A stretch of DNA of 64,000 nt from Pseudomonadota bacterium (lineage in GTDB: Bacteria > Pseudomonadota > Gammaproteobacteria > Burkholderiales > Burkholderiaceae_C): assembly GCA_020161065.1 (NCBI GenBank), contig JAIUPH010000011.1:434001-498000 (forward strand), read 5' to 3'. A program made the position numbers and the translations under genes. Positions 10,554 to 22,184 of this stretch are shown here, piece after piece. Each line of letters starts with the position of its first letter. Within the stretch, counting starts at the first letter, position 1. The notes under the pieces were generated by a model. That model worked only from the letters and a program-made list of their open reading frames with translations. It searched no databases and had not been told where the DNA came from.

Positions 10554-10626
10554 CGCGGGTGTTGCGCGGGTGTAGGGCCGGTGCAGGGCAGCCGTCGCGT
10601 CGACCCGTGGTCCAATCCCCGGTTCG

Positions 10627-11643
10627 ATGTCATCCGACCGCCCCAAGCTCAGCCTGAAGCCCCAGGCCCCGGCGCGCGACCCGCGCCGGCGGCCGCTGCG
10701 CGGCCGCGGCGTCGCGCCGCCGCCTGCGCCGTTGCCCGCATCGGCACCGGCACCGGCATCGACGCCTTCGCGCCCGCCGCGTCCGGCGCCGGCGCCCATG
10801 CCGCCGCGCGCGCCGCGGCCGGCGCCCGTGCGCAAGCCGGCGCCGGCCGCCGCGGCCACGCCCCCCACACCGCCCACAGCACCCACGCCCGCCCCGCCGC
10901 CCGAAGGCACCCGCGTCTCCAAGCTGATGACCGACCGCGGCCTCGCCTCGCGGCGCGAGGCCGACGAGTGGATCGCCGCCGGCTGGGTGCGCGTCGACGG
11001 CGGCATGGCCGTGCTCGGCCAGCGCGCGCGGCCCGATGCGGTGATCGAGGTCGATGCGCAGGCGCGGCAGCAGCAGGCGCGGCAGGTCACCATCCTGTTG
11101 CACAAGCCAATCGGTTATGTCAGCGGCCAGGCCGAGGACGGCCACGAGCCGGCCGTCGTGCTGCTGCGGCCCGAGAACCGCTGGAGCGGCGACCGCTCGC
11201 GCGCGCGCTTCAACGCCGCTCAGCTGCGCGGCCTGGCGCCGGCCGGCCGGCTGGACATCGACTCCACCGGCTTGCTGGTCTTCACGCAGGACGGCCGCGT
11301 CGCCAAGCTGCTGATCGGCGACGAGACGCGCGTCGAGAAGGAATATCTCGTGCGCGTGGCGCACCGCGGCGGCGGCCGCCTGCCCGACGAGCAGCTCGAA
11401 CGCCTGCGCCACGGCCTGGTGCTCGACGGCGTGCCGCTGCGCCCGGCACGCGTGAGCTGGCAGAACGAGGACCAGCTGCGCGTGGTGCTGCGCGAAGGCC
11501 GCAAGCGCCAGATCCGCCGCATGTGCGACCTGGTGGGCCTGGACGTGCTGGCGCTCAAGCGCGTGCGCATCGGCAGCATCGCGCTGGGCCCGTTGCCGCC
11601 CGGGCAATGGCGCTACCTGGATGAGCACGAGCGCTTCGTCTGA
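10627..11643 (+). CDS. Pseudouridine synthase, RsuA/RluB/E/F family (RluF-like), with long Pro/Ala N-terminal tail
   Basis: Isomerises a uridine in rRNA. After a 93-residue tail made mainly of Pro, Ala and Arg comes an S4 RNA-binding domain (about 94-140: RVSKLMTDRGLASRREADEW). The catalytic domain follows, with GRLDIDSTGLL at 207-217, where Asp210 is the catalytic aspartate, and the family box EGRKRQIRRMCDLVGL. The large-subunit enzyme RluF (U2604) is the best guess from the layout; RluB or RsuA specificity cannot be excluded. The disordered tail is longer than in the enterobacterial enzyme and could tether the protein to ribosomal RNA, which is inference. The 3' end overlaps the next gene by 23 bp. 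Confidence 0.9.
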   Translation: MSSDRPKLSLKPQAPARDPRRRPLRGRGVAPPPAPLPASAPAPASTPSRPPRPAPAPMPPRAPRPAPVRKPAPAAAATPPTPPTAPTPAPPPEGTRVSKLMTDRGLASRREADEWIAAGWVRVDGGMAVLGQRARPDAVIEVDAQARQQQARQVTILLHKPIGYVSGQAEDGHEPAVVLLRPENRWSGDRSRARFNAAQLRGLAPAGRLDIDSTGLLVFTQDGRVAKLLIGDETRVEKEYLVRVAHRGGGRLPDEQLERLRHGLVLDGVPLRPARVSWQNEDQLRVVLREGRKRQIRRMCDLVGLDVLALKRVRIGSIALGPLPPGQWRYLDEHERFV

Positions 11644-12844
11644 GGTGCATGCCGCGCCGCCGGCGCCCGGCCGCGCCCAGGTGGCGTGGGTGCTGGCGCT
11701 GCTGCTCGGCCTGCAGCCGCTGACCACCGACCTCTACCTGCCCGCGCTGCCGGCGCTGACGCGCTCGCTCGGCGCCTCGCTGGCCGCCGCGCAGCAGACC
11801 ATGGCAGCGGTGCTGCTGGCCTTCGGCTGCGGGCAACTGCTTTGGGGGCCGGTCGCCGACCGCGTCGGCCGCCGCCCGGTGCTGCTGTGGGGGCTGGCGC
11901 TGTACACGGCCGCCGCGCTGGGCGCGGCGCTGGCCGGCAGCATCGGCGCGTTGATCGCCTGGCGCGCGCTGCAAGGCCTGGGCATGGCGGCGGCGGTGGT
12001 CTGCTCGCGCGCCTTGCTGCGCGACCTCTACGAGCCGCGCCAGGGCGCGCAGGTGATGGCCTGGGCAATGACCGGGCTCGGGCTGATCGCCATCGCAAGC
12101 CCAGCGCTGGGCGGGCTGGCGACGGCCGCCGCCGGCTGGCGCGCCGCGCTGGCGCTGGTGGCCGCCGGCGGCGCGCTGGCGCTGGCCGTGGTGGCCTTGC
12201 GGCTGCCCGAGACGGCAATGCGCCTGCGGCCCGACGCCACCCGGCCGCGCGTGCTGCTGGCGGCCTGGCGGCGCATTGCCACGCACCGCGTCTTCGTCGC
12301 CTGGGTGCTGCTCAGCGCGGCCACCTACGGCGGCCTGTTCACGATGCTGGCCGGCTCGGCCTTCGTCTACATCGACGTGCTGGGCCTGTCGCCCACCGCC
12401 TACGGCGCGGTGCTGGGCGCCGGCTCGCTGGCCTACATCGCCGGCACCTTCGTCTGCCGGCGCTGGGCGCATGCCTACGGCCCGGTGGGCGCGGTGCAGC
12501 GCGGCGCGGCCTTCACGGTGGCCGGCGGCCTGGCGATGGCGCTGCCGGCGGCGCTGGGGCTGCAGTCGGCGTGGGCGATCGCCTTGCCGCAGTGCCTGTA
12601 CGCCATCGGCCACGGCGTGCACCAGCCCTGCAGCCAGGCCGCCGCGGTAGGGCCCTTCGCCGAGCAGGCGGGCGCGGCTTCGGCGCTGGCCGGCTTCGTC
12701 ATCGCTGCGGTGGCGGTCGGCATCGCCTGGTGGCTGGGCCAGGCGCTCGACGGCACGGTGCGGCCGCTGGTCTACGGCGTGGCGTTCTGGTCGCTGCTGA
12801 CCGGCGCCGTCGCCTGGACGCTGGTGCGCGCGCTGCCGCGATGA
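11621..12844 (+). CDS. MFS drug efflux transporter, Bcr/CflA subfamily
   Basis: A 407-residue, 12-helix major facilitator. The first helix carries [10 protein letters not shown], typical of the Bcr/CflA group (DHA1 family, 12-TM proton antiporters). It is followed by the loop 2-3 motif [17 protein letters not shown], the MFS signature GxxxDRxGRR. Members export bicyclomycin, sulfonamides or chloramphenicol, or small metabolites such as cysteine. The substrate here is not predictable. It starts at ATG 11621 inside the end of the pseudouridine synthase gene and its stop overlaps the miaA start as ATGA, so the three genes are probably translationally coupled. Confidence 0.92.
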   Translation: MSTSASSEVHAAPPAPGRAQVAWVLALLLGLQPLTTDLYLPALPALTRSLGASLAAAQQTMAAVLLAFGCGQLLWGPVADRVGRRPVLLWGLALYTAAALGAALAGSIGALIAWRALQGLGMAAAVVCSRALLRDLYEPRQGAQVMAWAMTGLGLIAIASPALGGLATAAAGWRAALALVAAGGALALAVVALRLPETAMRLRPDATRPRVLLAAWRRIATHRVFVAWVLLSAATYGGLFTMLAGSAFVYIDVLGLSPTAYGAVLGAGSLAYIAGTFVCRRWAHAYGPVGAVQRGAAFTVAGGLAMALPAALGLQSAWAIALPQCLYAIGHGVHQPCSQAAAVGPFAEQAGAASALAGFVIAAVAVGIAWWLGQALDGTVRPLVYGVAFWSLLTGAVAWTLVRALPR

Positions 12845-13791
12845 GCGCGCCCCGCCGGCCGCTGGGCCTGTGCCTGGCCGGGCCCACCGCCGCCGGCAAG
12901 ACCGCGGTGGCGCTGGACCTGGCGCGCCATGCCGAGGTGGAGATCATCAGCGTCGACTCGGCCCTGGTCTACCGCGGCATGGACGTCGGCACCGCCAAGC
13001 CGAGCGCGGCCGAGCGCGCTGAAGTAGCGCACCACTTGATCGACATCCGCGACCCCGCCGAGGCCTATTCGGCCGCGCAGTTCGTCGCCGATGCCACGCG
13101 GCTGGCCGCCGAGATCCGCGCGCGCGGCCGGCTGCCGCTGCTGGTGGGCGGCACGATGCTGTACTTCAAGGCCTTGCGCGAAGGCCTGGACGCCATGCCG
13201 CCGGCCGACCCCGCGCGGCGCCGCGCGCTGGACGAGCGCGCCGCGCGCGAAGGCTGGCCGGCGCTGCACGCCGAGCTGGCGCGCGTCGACCCCGCCACCG
13301 CGGCGCGGCTGGCGCCGCACGATGCGCAGCGCATCCAGCGCGCTCTGGAGGTGCACGCGCTCAGCGGCCGCCCGCTGTCGGCCTGGCAGCAGGGCAAGCG
13401 CGCGGCCGATGCGCAGGCCTGGCCGCTGCTGGCGCTGGAGCCGCAAGCGCGCGAGTGGCTGCACCGGCGCATCGGCGAGCGCTTTGCCGCGATGCTGGCG
13501 GCCGGCCTGGTCGACGAAGTGCGCGCCTTGCGCGCGCGCGGCGACTTGAACCCTGAAATGCCCTCGATGCGCTGCGTGGGCTACCGCCAGACCTGGGCGG
13601 CCTTGGACCGCGATGAACTGCAGGCCCTGCCCGAGCGCGGCATCGCGGCGACGCGGCAGCTGGCCAAGCGCCAGCTGACCTGGCTGCGCGGCATGGCGCG
13701 CCAGGTGGTGGCCTGCGATGCGCCCGACGCGCCGGCGCAGGCGCGCGCGGCGCTGCTCGCGCTGGCGCGCGGCGAGGCGCCGGCATGCTGA
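12841..13791 (+). CDS. miaA: tRNA dimethylallyltransferase
   Basis: Transfers the dimethylallyl group to A37 of tRNAs that read codons starting with U, the first step to ms2i6A. The 316 residues show the P-loop GPTAAGKT (14-21), the [16 protein letters not shown] segment that positions tRNA and substrate, and [11 protein letters not shown]. They end with the conserved region MRCVGYRQ and [14 protein letters not shown]. The start ATG overlaps the upstream transporter stop (ATGA) and the stop lies inside the next gene. In many Burkholderiales miaA follows mutL; here an exporter gene precedes it instead. Confidence 0.97.
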   Translation: MSAPRRPLGLCLAGPTAAGKTAVALDLARHAEVEIISVDSALVYRGMDVGTAKPSAAERAEVAHHLIDIRDPAEAYSAAQFVADATRLAAEIRARGRLPLLVGGTMLYFKALREGLDAMPPADPARRRALDERAAREGWPALHAELARVDPATAARLAPHDAQRIQRALEVHALSGRPLSAWQQGKRAADAQAWPLLALEPQAREWLHRRIGERFAAMLAAGLVDEVRALRARGDLNPEMPSMRCVGYRQTWAALDRDELQALPERGIAATRQLAKRQLTWLRGMARQVVACDAPDAPAQARAALLALARGEAPAC

Positions 13792-14432
13792 ACATCGAAG
13801 CCTTGAGCAAGCGCTACGGCGAGGTCGCGGTGTTCCACGACGTCTGGCTGCAACTGGCGCGCGGCGAGTTCGTCGCGCTGCTCGGCGAATCGGGCGTCGG
13901 CAAGTCGACGCTGCTGAACTGCATCGCCGGGCTCGACCGCGCCGACCACGGCCGCCTGGTCGTCGCCGGCGTCGACCTGGCCACCGCCGACGACGACGCC
14001 TGCGCGCGGCTGCGGCGCGCGCAGCTCGGCTTCGTGTTCCAGGCCTTCCACGTGCTGCCGCACCTGAGCGTGGCCGAGAACGTCGGCCTGCCGCTGCTGC
14101 TGCTGGGCCGGCCCGACGCGGCGCGCGTGCAGTCGCTGCTGGCCGAGGTGGGCCTGGCCGGGCTCGGCCAGCGCCAGCCGGCCGAGCTGTCGGGCGGCCA
14201 GCTGCAGCGCGTGGCCATCGCCCGCGCGCTGGTGCACCGGCCGGCGCTGATCCTCGCCGACGAGCCCACCGGCAACCTCGACCCCGACACCGCGGCGCGG
14301 GTGCTCGACCTGCTGCTGGCCCAGGTGCGCTCGGCCGGCGCCGCCTGCCTGCTGGTCACGCACTCGGCCGCGGCCGCGGCGCGCGCCGACCGCATACTGC
14401 GCTTAACACCGGACGGTATTCGCCCGCCTTGA
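13785..14432 (+). CDS. ABC exporter ATPase, LolD/MacB type (AttE-like)
   Basis: A 215-residue ATPase with Walker [10 protein letters not shown] (34-42), signature LSGGQLQRV, Walker [11 protein letters not shown] with catalytic Glu, and the H-loop THS. Its size and the GNLD sequence after Walker B are typical of the MacB/LolD/FtsE group, which drives FtsX-type permeases that act on substrates in the periplasm rather than pumping through the membrane. The matching permease is at 15284-17836 and a secreted lipocalin-like protein follows, so this looks like the ATPase of an AttEFGH-type system. It overlaps the end of miaA by seven bases. Confidence 0.92.
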   Translation: MLNIEALSKRYGEVAVFHDVWLQLARGEFVALLGESGVGKSTLLNCIAGLDRADHGRLVVAGVDLATADDDACARLRRAQLGFVFQAFHVLPHLSVAENVGLPLLLLGRPDAARVQSLLAEVGLAGLGQRQPAELSGGQLQRVAIARALVHRPALILADEPTGNLDPDTAARVLDLLLAQVRSAGAACLLVTHSAAAAARADRILRLTPDGIRPP

Positions 14433-14478
14433 TTCAATTTAAGATTGCGCGCGCCTACTCGCCTTACATTCGCGCGCC

Positions 14479-15246
14479 ATGTCGATCAAGCTGTACGACC
14501 AGGGCGGTCATCGCTGCCTGATGTTCACCGACCTCGGCGACATGGGTGGCGAGGCGGTGCAATCCAACCAGTTCCTCATCGTCGATGGCGACCACGGCGC
14601 GGTCATCGACCCCGGCGGCAACCTCGCCTACGGCGAGCTGTACCTCGAAATGTCGAAGCATTTCGCGCCATCCAAGCTGGACGCGCTGATCGCCTCGCAC
14701 GCCGACCCCGACATCATCGCCTCGCTCGACCGCTGGACCACCGCGACCCAGGCCAAGATCTACATCTCGCAGTTGTGGGAGCGCTTCATCCCGCACTTCT
14801 GCAAGCCGGGCAAGACCACCGGCCGCGTCGTCGGCATCCCCGATGGCGGCATGCACATCGGCGTCGGCCGCGGCAAGCTGGTCGCGCTGCCGGCGCACTT
14901 CATGCACGCCGAGGGCAACTTCCAGTTCTTCGACCCGGCCAGCGGCATCCTGTTCTCGGGCGACCTCGGCGTCTCGCTGGTCGACGGCAAGACGGCGGCG
15001 CAGACGCTGCACAGCCTGCAGCCGCTGCCGCGCGGCATGGAGGCCTTCCACCGCCGCTACATGGTGTCCAACAAGGTGCTGCGGCTGTGGGCCGACATGG
15101 TGTCCACGCTGCCCATCCGCATGATCGTGCCGCAGCACGGCGCGCCGATGGAAGGCGCGGCGGTGTCGGAGTTCATCGCCTGGGTGCGCGAACTGGCCTG
15201 CGGCATCGACCTGATGGGGGCCGGCCACTACCAGGTGCCGGGCTGA
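14479..15246 (+). CDS. Metallo-beta-lactamase-fold di-iron protein (flavodiiron/ODP-like, no flavodoxin domain)
   Basis: A 255-residue MBL-fold protein whose metal site fits the flavodiiron class rather than zinc hydrolases. Ligand candidates are His74-x-Asp76-x-Asp78 (SHADPD), His143 (HAEGN), Asp162 (SGDLG) and His220 (PQHGA); the 18-residue spacing between 143 and 162 equals that of flavodiiron proteins. Asp76 replaces their usual Glu, and a Zn-type HxHxDH motif is absent. There is no C-terminal flavodoxin domain, so it resembles the stand-alone oxygen-binding di-iron proteins (ODP). A role in O2 or NO sensing or reduction is inferred. It sits between the ATPase and permease genes of an ABC system, an unusual place. 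Confidence 0.8.
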   Translation: MSIKLYDQGGHRCLMFTDLGDMGGEAVQSNQFLIVDGDHGAVIDPGGNLAYGELYLEMSKHFAPSKLDALIASHADPDIIASLDRWTTATQAKIYISQLWERFIPHFCKPGKTTGRVVGIPDGGMHIGVGRGKLVALPAHFMHAEGNFQFFDPASGILFSGDLGVSLVDGKTAAQTLHSLQPLPRGMEAFHRRYMVSNKVLRLWADMVSTLPIRMIVPQHGAPMEGAAVSEFIAWVRELACGIDLMGAGHYQVPG

Positions 15247-15283
15247 GGGCCTGCCTCCGCGGCGCGCCCACAATGGCGCTGCG

Positions 15284-17836
15284 ATGACCCGCGACCCCCC
15301 GCTGCTGCGCCTGCTGCCCCTGCTGTGGCGCGAATGGCAGCACCACCCCTGGCGCCACGGCCTGGTGCTGCTGGCGGTGGCGTTGGGCGTGGCGCTGGCG
15401 TTCTCGGTGCAATTGATCAACCAATCGGCGCTGGCCGAGTTCGGCGCCGCGGTGCGCGCCGTCAACGGCCAGCCCGACCTCAGCCTGCGCGGCCGCGCCG
15501 GCTCGGCCGCCGGCGTGCCCGACGAATGGCTCGACCGGCTGCGCCTGCAGCCCGGCGTGCGCGTCGCCAGCCCGGTGCTGGAGATCGAGACCCAGGCGGC
15601 TAACACCGATCACGAGCGTGTCGGCATCAAGCTGCTGGGCGTCGACGCGCTGGCGCTGGCGGCCATCGCGCCCGAGCTGCTGCCGCAGCCGGCGGCCGGC
15701 GAAGACCGGCTGGCCGCGCTCGACCCCGGCGCCGTCTTCGTCAACGCCGCCGCCCGCCAGCGCCTGAACCTGCACGACGGCGACACGGTGCGGCTGCAGG
15801 CCGGCGGCCAATGGCAGCGCCTGCGCGTCGCCGGCCACGTGGCCACCGGCGGGCCGCCGCTGCTGGTGATGGACGTGGCGGCGGCGCAGCGGTGGTTCGG
15901 CCACGGCGGCCGGCTTTCGCGCATCGACCTGCGGCTGGCGCCGGGGCAGCCGGCCGCGGCGCTGCTGCAGGCGCTGGCGCTGCCGGCCGACATCGGCGCC
16001 GCGCCGCCCGACGAGGCCGAGCAGCGGCTGTCGACGCTGTCGCGCGCCTACCGCGTCAACCTCACGGTGCTGGCGCTGGTGGCCTTGTTCGTCGGCGGCT
16101 TCCTGGTGTTCTCGGTGCTTTCGCTGTCGGTGGCGCAGCGCACGCAGGGGCTGGCGCTGCTCGGCGTGCTGGGGCTGCGCGCCGTCGAGCGCCGCCGCCT
16201 GGTGCTGGTCGAGTGCGCGCTGCTCGGCGCTGCCGGCAGCGTGCTGGGCCTGGCGCTCGGCGCGGCGCTGGCCTGGGCCGCGCTGCGGCTGCTCGGCGGC
16301 GACCTCGGCGGCGGCTTCTTCGCCGGCGCGCAGCCGGCGCTGCGGGTGGACGGCGGCAGCGCCGCGCTGGCCCTGGTCTGCCTCGCCCTGGGCAGCGCCA
16401 CCGCGCTGGCCGGCGGCTGGCTGCCGGCGCGCCAGGCCGAGCGGCTGGCGCCGGCGCAGGCCTTGAAGGGCTTCAGCGGCCCGCCGGCGCGGCCGCTGCC
16501 GGCCGTCGCCGGCCTGGCCTTGATGGCACTGGGCGGCCTGCTGGCGCTGCTGCCGCCGGTGGCCGGGCTGCCGCTGGCGGCCTATGCCTCGGTGGCGGCC
16601 TTGCTGTTCGGCGGCGTCGCGCTGGTGCCGGCCGCCGTGCAGGCCCTGCTGGCCGGCGCCGGCGACGAGCGCCGGCCGCTGCTGCTGCTGGCCCGCCGCC
16701 GCGCCCGCCACCAGCGCGCCACCGCCAGCGCGGCGGTGGCCGGCGTCGTCGCCAGCCTGGCCTTGAGCGTGGCGCTGACGGTGATGGTGGCGAGCTTTCG
16801 CGACAGCGTCGCGGCCTGGCTGGACGGCGTGCTGCCGGCCGACCTCTACGCCCGCAGCGCCGCCGCCAGCGCCGCCGGCGACCAGGCCTGGTTCGGCCCC
16901 GAGCTGGCGGCCGCCGCCGCCGCGCTGCCCGGCGTGCAGCGGGTGCAGGCCGGCCGCGTGCGCGCGCTGGCGCTGGCGCCGGGCCGGCCCACCGTCACGC
17001 TGCTGGCGCGCCCGCTGCCCGACCCCGAACGCCAGTTGCCGCTGCAGGGACCGACAGGCCCGCTGCCGGCGGGCGAGGTGGGCGTGTGGGTCAGCGAGGC
17101 GATGGTGGCGCTGTACGACGCGCGGCCCGGCACGCTGCTGCGGCTGCCGCTGGGCGCCGACGGCGCCGCGCCGCCGACGGCGGTGCGCGTGCGCGGCGTC
17201 TGGCGCGACTTCGCGCGCCAGTTCGGCAGCGTGGCGATGGACCACGCCGACTATCGGCGCCTGAGCGGCGGCGACCGCCGCTTGAACGAGCTGGCGCTGT
17301 GGCTGGCGCCGGGCGCCAGCGTGGCCGCGGTGCAGGACGGCATCCGCCAGCGGCTGCCCGATCCGGCCGCGCTGGAGTTCGCGGCCACCGCCGAGCTGCG
17401 CCGCGTTTCGCTGCGCATCTTCGACCGCAGCTTCGCCGTCACCTACTACCTGCAGGCGGTGGCGATCGCCATCGGCCTGGTCGGCATCGCCGCCAGCCTG
17501 TCGGCCCAGGTGCTGGCGCGGCGCAAGGAGTTCGGGCTGCTGGCCCACCTGGGGCTGACGCGGCGGCAGATCCTCGCCGTGGTGGCCGGCGAAAGCGCCG
17601 TCTGGCTGGCCGCCGGCTGCGCCATCGGGCTGCTGCTGGGGCTGGCGGTCAGCGTCGTGCTGGTGCACGTGGTCAATCCGCAAAGCTTCCACTGGAGCAT
17701 GGACTTGTCGCTGCCGGTGCTGCGCCTGCTGGCGCTGTGCGCCGCGGTGCTGGCCACCGGCGTGGCCACGGCGGCGCTGGCCGGCCGCCAGGCGGTGGCG
17801 CGCTCCGCCGTGCTGGCCGTCAAGGAGGATTGGTGA
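15284..17836 (+). CDS. Large FtsX-family ABC permease (AttFG-like)
   Basis: An 850-residue permease with a short cytoplasmic N-terminus, a first membrane helix (about 24-45), and a large periplasmic domain (about 46-255). A three-helix FtsX block (about 256-385) and further helices follow, then a second periplasmic domain and a second FtsX block near 715-835. This duplicated layout is that of the MacB/FtsX permeases of the AttEFGH and YbbP groups, which use transmembrane mechanotransmission. The likely ATPase is the 13785 gene. The stop codon overlaps the GTG start of the attH-like gene (GTGA), so the two are translationally coupled. Confidence 0.92.
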   Translation: MTRDPPLLRLLPLLWREWQHHPWRHGLVLLAVALGVALAFSVQLINQSALAEFGAAVRAVNGQPDLSLRGRAGSAAGVPDEWLDRLRLQPGVRVASPVLEIETQAANTDHERVGIKLLGVDALALAAIAPELLPQPAAGEDRLAALDPGAVFVNAAARQRLNLHDGDTVRLQAGGQWQRLRVAGHVATGGPPLLVMDVAAAQRWFGHGGRLSRIDLRLAPGQPAAALLQALALPADIGAAPPDEAEQRLSTLSRAYRVNLTVLALVALFVGGFLVFSVLSLSVAQRTQGLALLGVLGLRAVERRRLVLVECALLGAAGSVLGLALGAALAWAALRLLGGDLGGGFFAGAQPALRVDGGSAALALVCLALGSATALAGGWLPARQAERLAPAQALKGFSGPPARPLPAVAGLALMALGGLLALLPPVAGLPLAAYASVAALLFGGVALVPAAVQALLAGAGDERRPLLLLARRRARHQRATASAAVAGVVASLALSVALTVMVASFRDSVAAWLDGVLPADLYARSAAASAAGDQAWFGPELAAAAAALPGVQRVQAGRVRALALAPGRPTVTLLARPLPDPERQLPLQGPTGPLPAGEVGVWVSEAMVALYDARPGTLLRLPLGADGAAPPTAVRVRGVWRDFARQFGSVAMDHADYRRLSGGDRRLNELALWLAPGASVAAVQDGIRQRLPDPAALEFAATAELRRVSLRIFDRSFAVTYYLQAVAIAIGLVGIAASLSAQVLARRKEFGLLAHLGLTRRQILAVVAGESAVWLAAGCAIGLLLGLAVSVVLVHVVNPQSFHWSMDLSLPVLRLLALCAAVLATGVATAALAGRQAVARSAVLAVKEDW

Positions 17837-18951
17837 ACCCGGCGCGGCGCCGCTGGCTGGCCGCGCTGGCGCTGCCGCTGGTGCCGGCGCTGGTGCCGCC
17901 ACTGGTGCCCGGGGCGGCGCGGGCGGCCGAAGACAGCGATGCCGTGCGCCGCGGCCGCGCGCTGGCCTGGCCGCGCGACCACGGCGCCCACCTCGGCCAG
18001 CGCACCGAATGGTGGTACGCCACCGGCTGGCTGGGCAGCGCCGAGGCGCCCAGCCACGGCTTCCAGGTGACCTTCTTCCGCAGCCGCACGGGGCTGGCCG
18101 GCGACCTGCCCGGCCGCCTGGCGCCGCGCCAGTTGCTGTTCGCGCATGCCGCCGTCACCGACCTCGGCGCGCGGCGCCACCGCCATGCGCAGCGGCTGCT
18201 GCGCTGGAACGGGCAGTTCGACGAGACGGCCGCCGCCGGCGCCGCCACGGCCGACGCGCGGCTGTGGATCGGCCCCTGGTCGCTGCGGCGCACGGGCGGC
18301 GGCTGGCAGGCGCGCGTCGACGACGACGACTGGTCGCTGGAACTGCAGATGCAGCCGACGCAAAGGCTGCTGCTGCAAGGCGACGCCGGCTTCTCGCGCA
18401 AAGGCCCGCTGGAGACCCAGGCCAGCCACTACTACAGCGAGCCGCAGTTGGCGGCGCAGGCGCGGCTGCGCATCGACGGCCGCACGTTGGCCGCCGATGG
18501 CCGCGCCTGGCTGGACCATGAATGGAGCGACGAGCTGCTGGCCGCCGACGCCGTCGGCTGGGACTGGATCGGCCTCAACGGCTTCGACGGCAGCGCGCTC
18601 ACCGCCTTTCAGCTCCGCCGCGCCGACGGCAGCGCGCTGTGGGCCGGCGGCAGCCACCGCGCGGCCGACGGCCGCACCGCCAGCTTCACGCCCGATGCCG
18701 TGCGCTGGCAGCCCGGGCGGCGCTGGCGCAGCCCGCAAACCGGCGCCGACTACCCCGTGCAGTGGCAGGTGCAGACGCCCGCCGGCACGCTGGCCGTGCG
18801 CGCGCTGCTCGACGGCCAGGAACTCGACAGCCGCGCCGGCACCGGCACGCTGTACTGGGAAGGCCTGAGCGAATGGCTGGACGCCGGCGGCCGCCGCGTC
18901 GGCCTGGGCTACCTGGAGATGACCGGCTACGCCGGCCGGCTGCGGATGTGA
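17833..18951 (+). CDS. Secreted lipocalin-like / carotenoid 1,2-hydratase-family protein (AttH-like)
   Basis: A 372-residue protein with a signal peptide (hydrophobic core about 8-27, cut near residue 31 at GAARAA). The conserved EWWYATG at 59-65 marks the AttH/CrtC two-domain lipocalin fold. A second hallmark is the WLDHEWSDELL region in the second half. CrtC hydrates carotenoids, but no carotenoid genes are nearby, and the position directly after an FtsX permease matches AttH, the periplasmic partner of AttEFGH transporters. The GTG start at 17833 is supported by a strong AAGGAGG at 17822-17828 inside the permease gene. Its stop faces the GGDEF gene four bases away. Confidence 0.88.
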   Translation: MNPARRRWLAALALPLVPALVPPLVPGAARAAEDSDAVRRGRALAWPRDHGAHLGQRTEWWYATGWLGSAEAPSHGFQVTFFRSRTGLAGDLPGRLAPRQLLFAHAAVTDLGARRHRHAQRLLRWNGQFDETAAAGAATADARLWIGPWSLRRTGGGWQARVDDDDWSLELQMQPTQRLLLQGDAGFSRKGPLETQASHYYSEPQLAAQARLRIDGRTLAADGRAWLDHEWSDELLAADAVGWDWIGLNGFDGSALTAFQLRRADGSALWAGGSHRAADGRTASFTPDAVRWQPGRRWRSPQTGADYPVQWQVQTPAGTLAVRALLDGQELDSRAGTGTLYWEGLSEWLDAGGRRVGLGYLEMTGYAGRLRM

Positions 18952-18955
18952 ACCC

Positions 18956-19828
18956 TCAGGACCCCGCGGCCTGGTTGTCGCCGACCGAGGGCCCGCGCGG
19001 GCCGTGGGCCAGCCGCCGCGGGTCGACCGGCGCCGAGCGCACGCAGTTGCCGCCGGCGTGGCGGGCGGCGCCGAGCGCGGCCTCGGCGTCGTCGATCACC
19101 GCCTGCAGCGACAAATGCGCCGGCCGCATCAGCACCACGCCGACGCTGACGGTGGCGCGCAGGCGCTGGTCGCGCCAGGCGATTTCCAGCTGCTCCACGC
19201 GCTCGCGGATGCGCTCGGCCACGTCCAGCGCGCCCAGCGGGTCGGCATGCGCCAGGAACACCGCCAGCTGCGCATGGCCGAAGCGGGCCAGCGCATCGGC
19301 GCCGCGCAGCGTGGTCTGCGTGCTGGCGGCGATTTCGCGCAGCACCAGGTCGCTGGCCACGCCGTCGGCACCGTCGGGCCCTTCGCTCAGGCGGCGGAAG
19401 CGGTCGACGTCGACCAGCAGCAGCGCCGCGCCGATGCCGTAGCGGCGCGAACGCGCGAACTCGCGCTCGGCCAGCGCCACGAAGGGGCCGCGGGCGGAGA
19501 TGCCGGTCACCGGGTCCAACGCGCCGGCGGCCAGCGCCAGGTGGCGGCCGCGCTCCAGGTCGCGGCTGATCTTGGCCAGCAGCAGCGTCAGCGGCAGCAC
19601 GGCGGCCAGCGTGGCCAGCAGCACGGCGCCGGCGGGCGGCAGCCAGCCTTCCAGCGGCCCGGCGGTCAGCAGCCAGGCCAGGCCTGCGGCCAGCAGCGCC
19701 AGCGCGCTGCCCAGCGCCAATGCCGCGCCGGCGGCCTGCGGCCACGGGCGCCGCAACAGCAGCGGCCGCCGCGGCGGGCGGGCGGCGGCAAGCGGGGCGG
19801 CCGGCGTGGAGGGGGGCTTGCGCGACAT
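18956..19828 (-). CDS. Membrane GGDEF-domain protein with degenerate active site
   Basis: A 290-residue protein with two membrane helices (about 35-54 and 64-86) and one GGDEF domain (about 100-265) opening with DPVTGISARGPF. The active-site loop that should read GG(D/E)EF reads GHAQL, so the residues needed for diguanylate cyclase catalysis are missing. The inhibitory I-site RxxD, five residues before the loop, is kept as RGAD. This combination is known from c-di-GMP receptors derived from cyclases, so a binding rather than a synthetic role is inferred. No EAL, PAS or receiver domain is present. It is convergent with the AttH-like gene. Confidence 0.85.
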   Translation of the reverse strand: MSRKPPSTPAAPLAAARPPRRPLLLRRPWPQAAGAALALGSALALLAAGLAWLLTAGPLEGWLPPAGAVLLATLAAVLPLTLLLAKISRDLERGRHLALAAGALDPVTGISARGPFVALAEREFARSRRYGIGAALLLVDVDRFRRLSEGPDGADGVASDLVLREIAASTQTTLRGADALARFGHAQLAVFLAHADPLGALDVAERIRERVEQLEIAWRDQRLRATVSVGVVLMRPAHLSLQAVIDDAEAALGAARHAGGNCVRSAPVDPRRLAHGPRGPSVGDNQAAGS

Positions 19829-19988
19829 GGCGGACCGAAGGCGGCGAGCCGGTATTCGACCACATCCGGCCGCCGCGTGAGTAGCGCCGCGAATGCGGGA
19901 TGGCGGCGCCGGCGCGCTTATGCGGAATCAAGCCGCTTTCGGCCTTGTGGGACGATGCGATCCGTGTATCGGAACGGAGACGCAGGCG

Positions 19989-22130
<2,142 letters not shown>

Positions 22131-22184
22131 TCGCGCTTGCCGGGCCGTCGTGACGGCCGCCGTGGGAATCCAGGCAATGTAGGG

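Noticed and set aside
10550-10590. Two tandem copies of GCGCGGGTGT
   Set aside because: Only two copies of a ten-base GC-rich unit; no sign of a regulatory role.
17833-18951. Carotenoid 1,2-hydratase (crtC)
   Set aside because: The fold is shared, but there are no carotenoid or photosynthesis genes nearby and the gene is coupled to an FtsX permease, which fits AttH.
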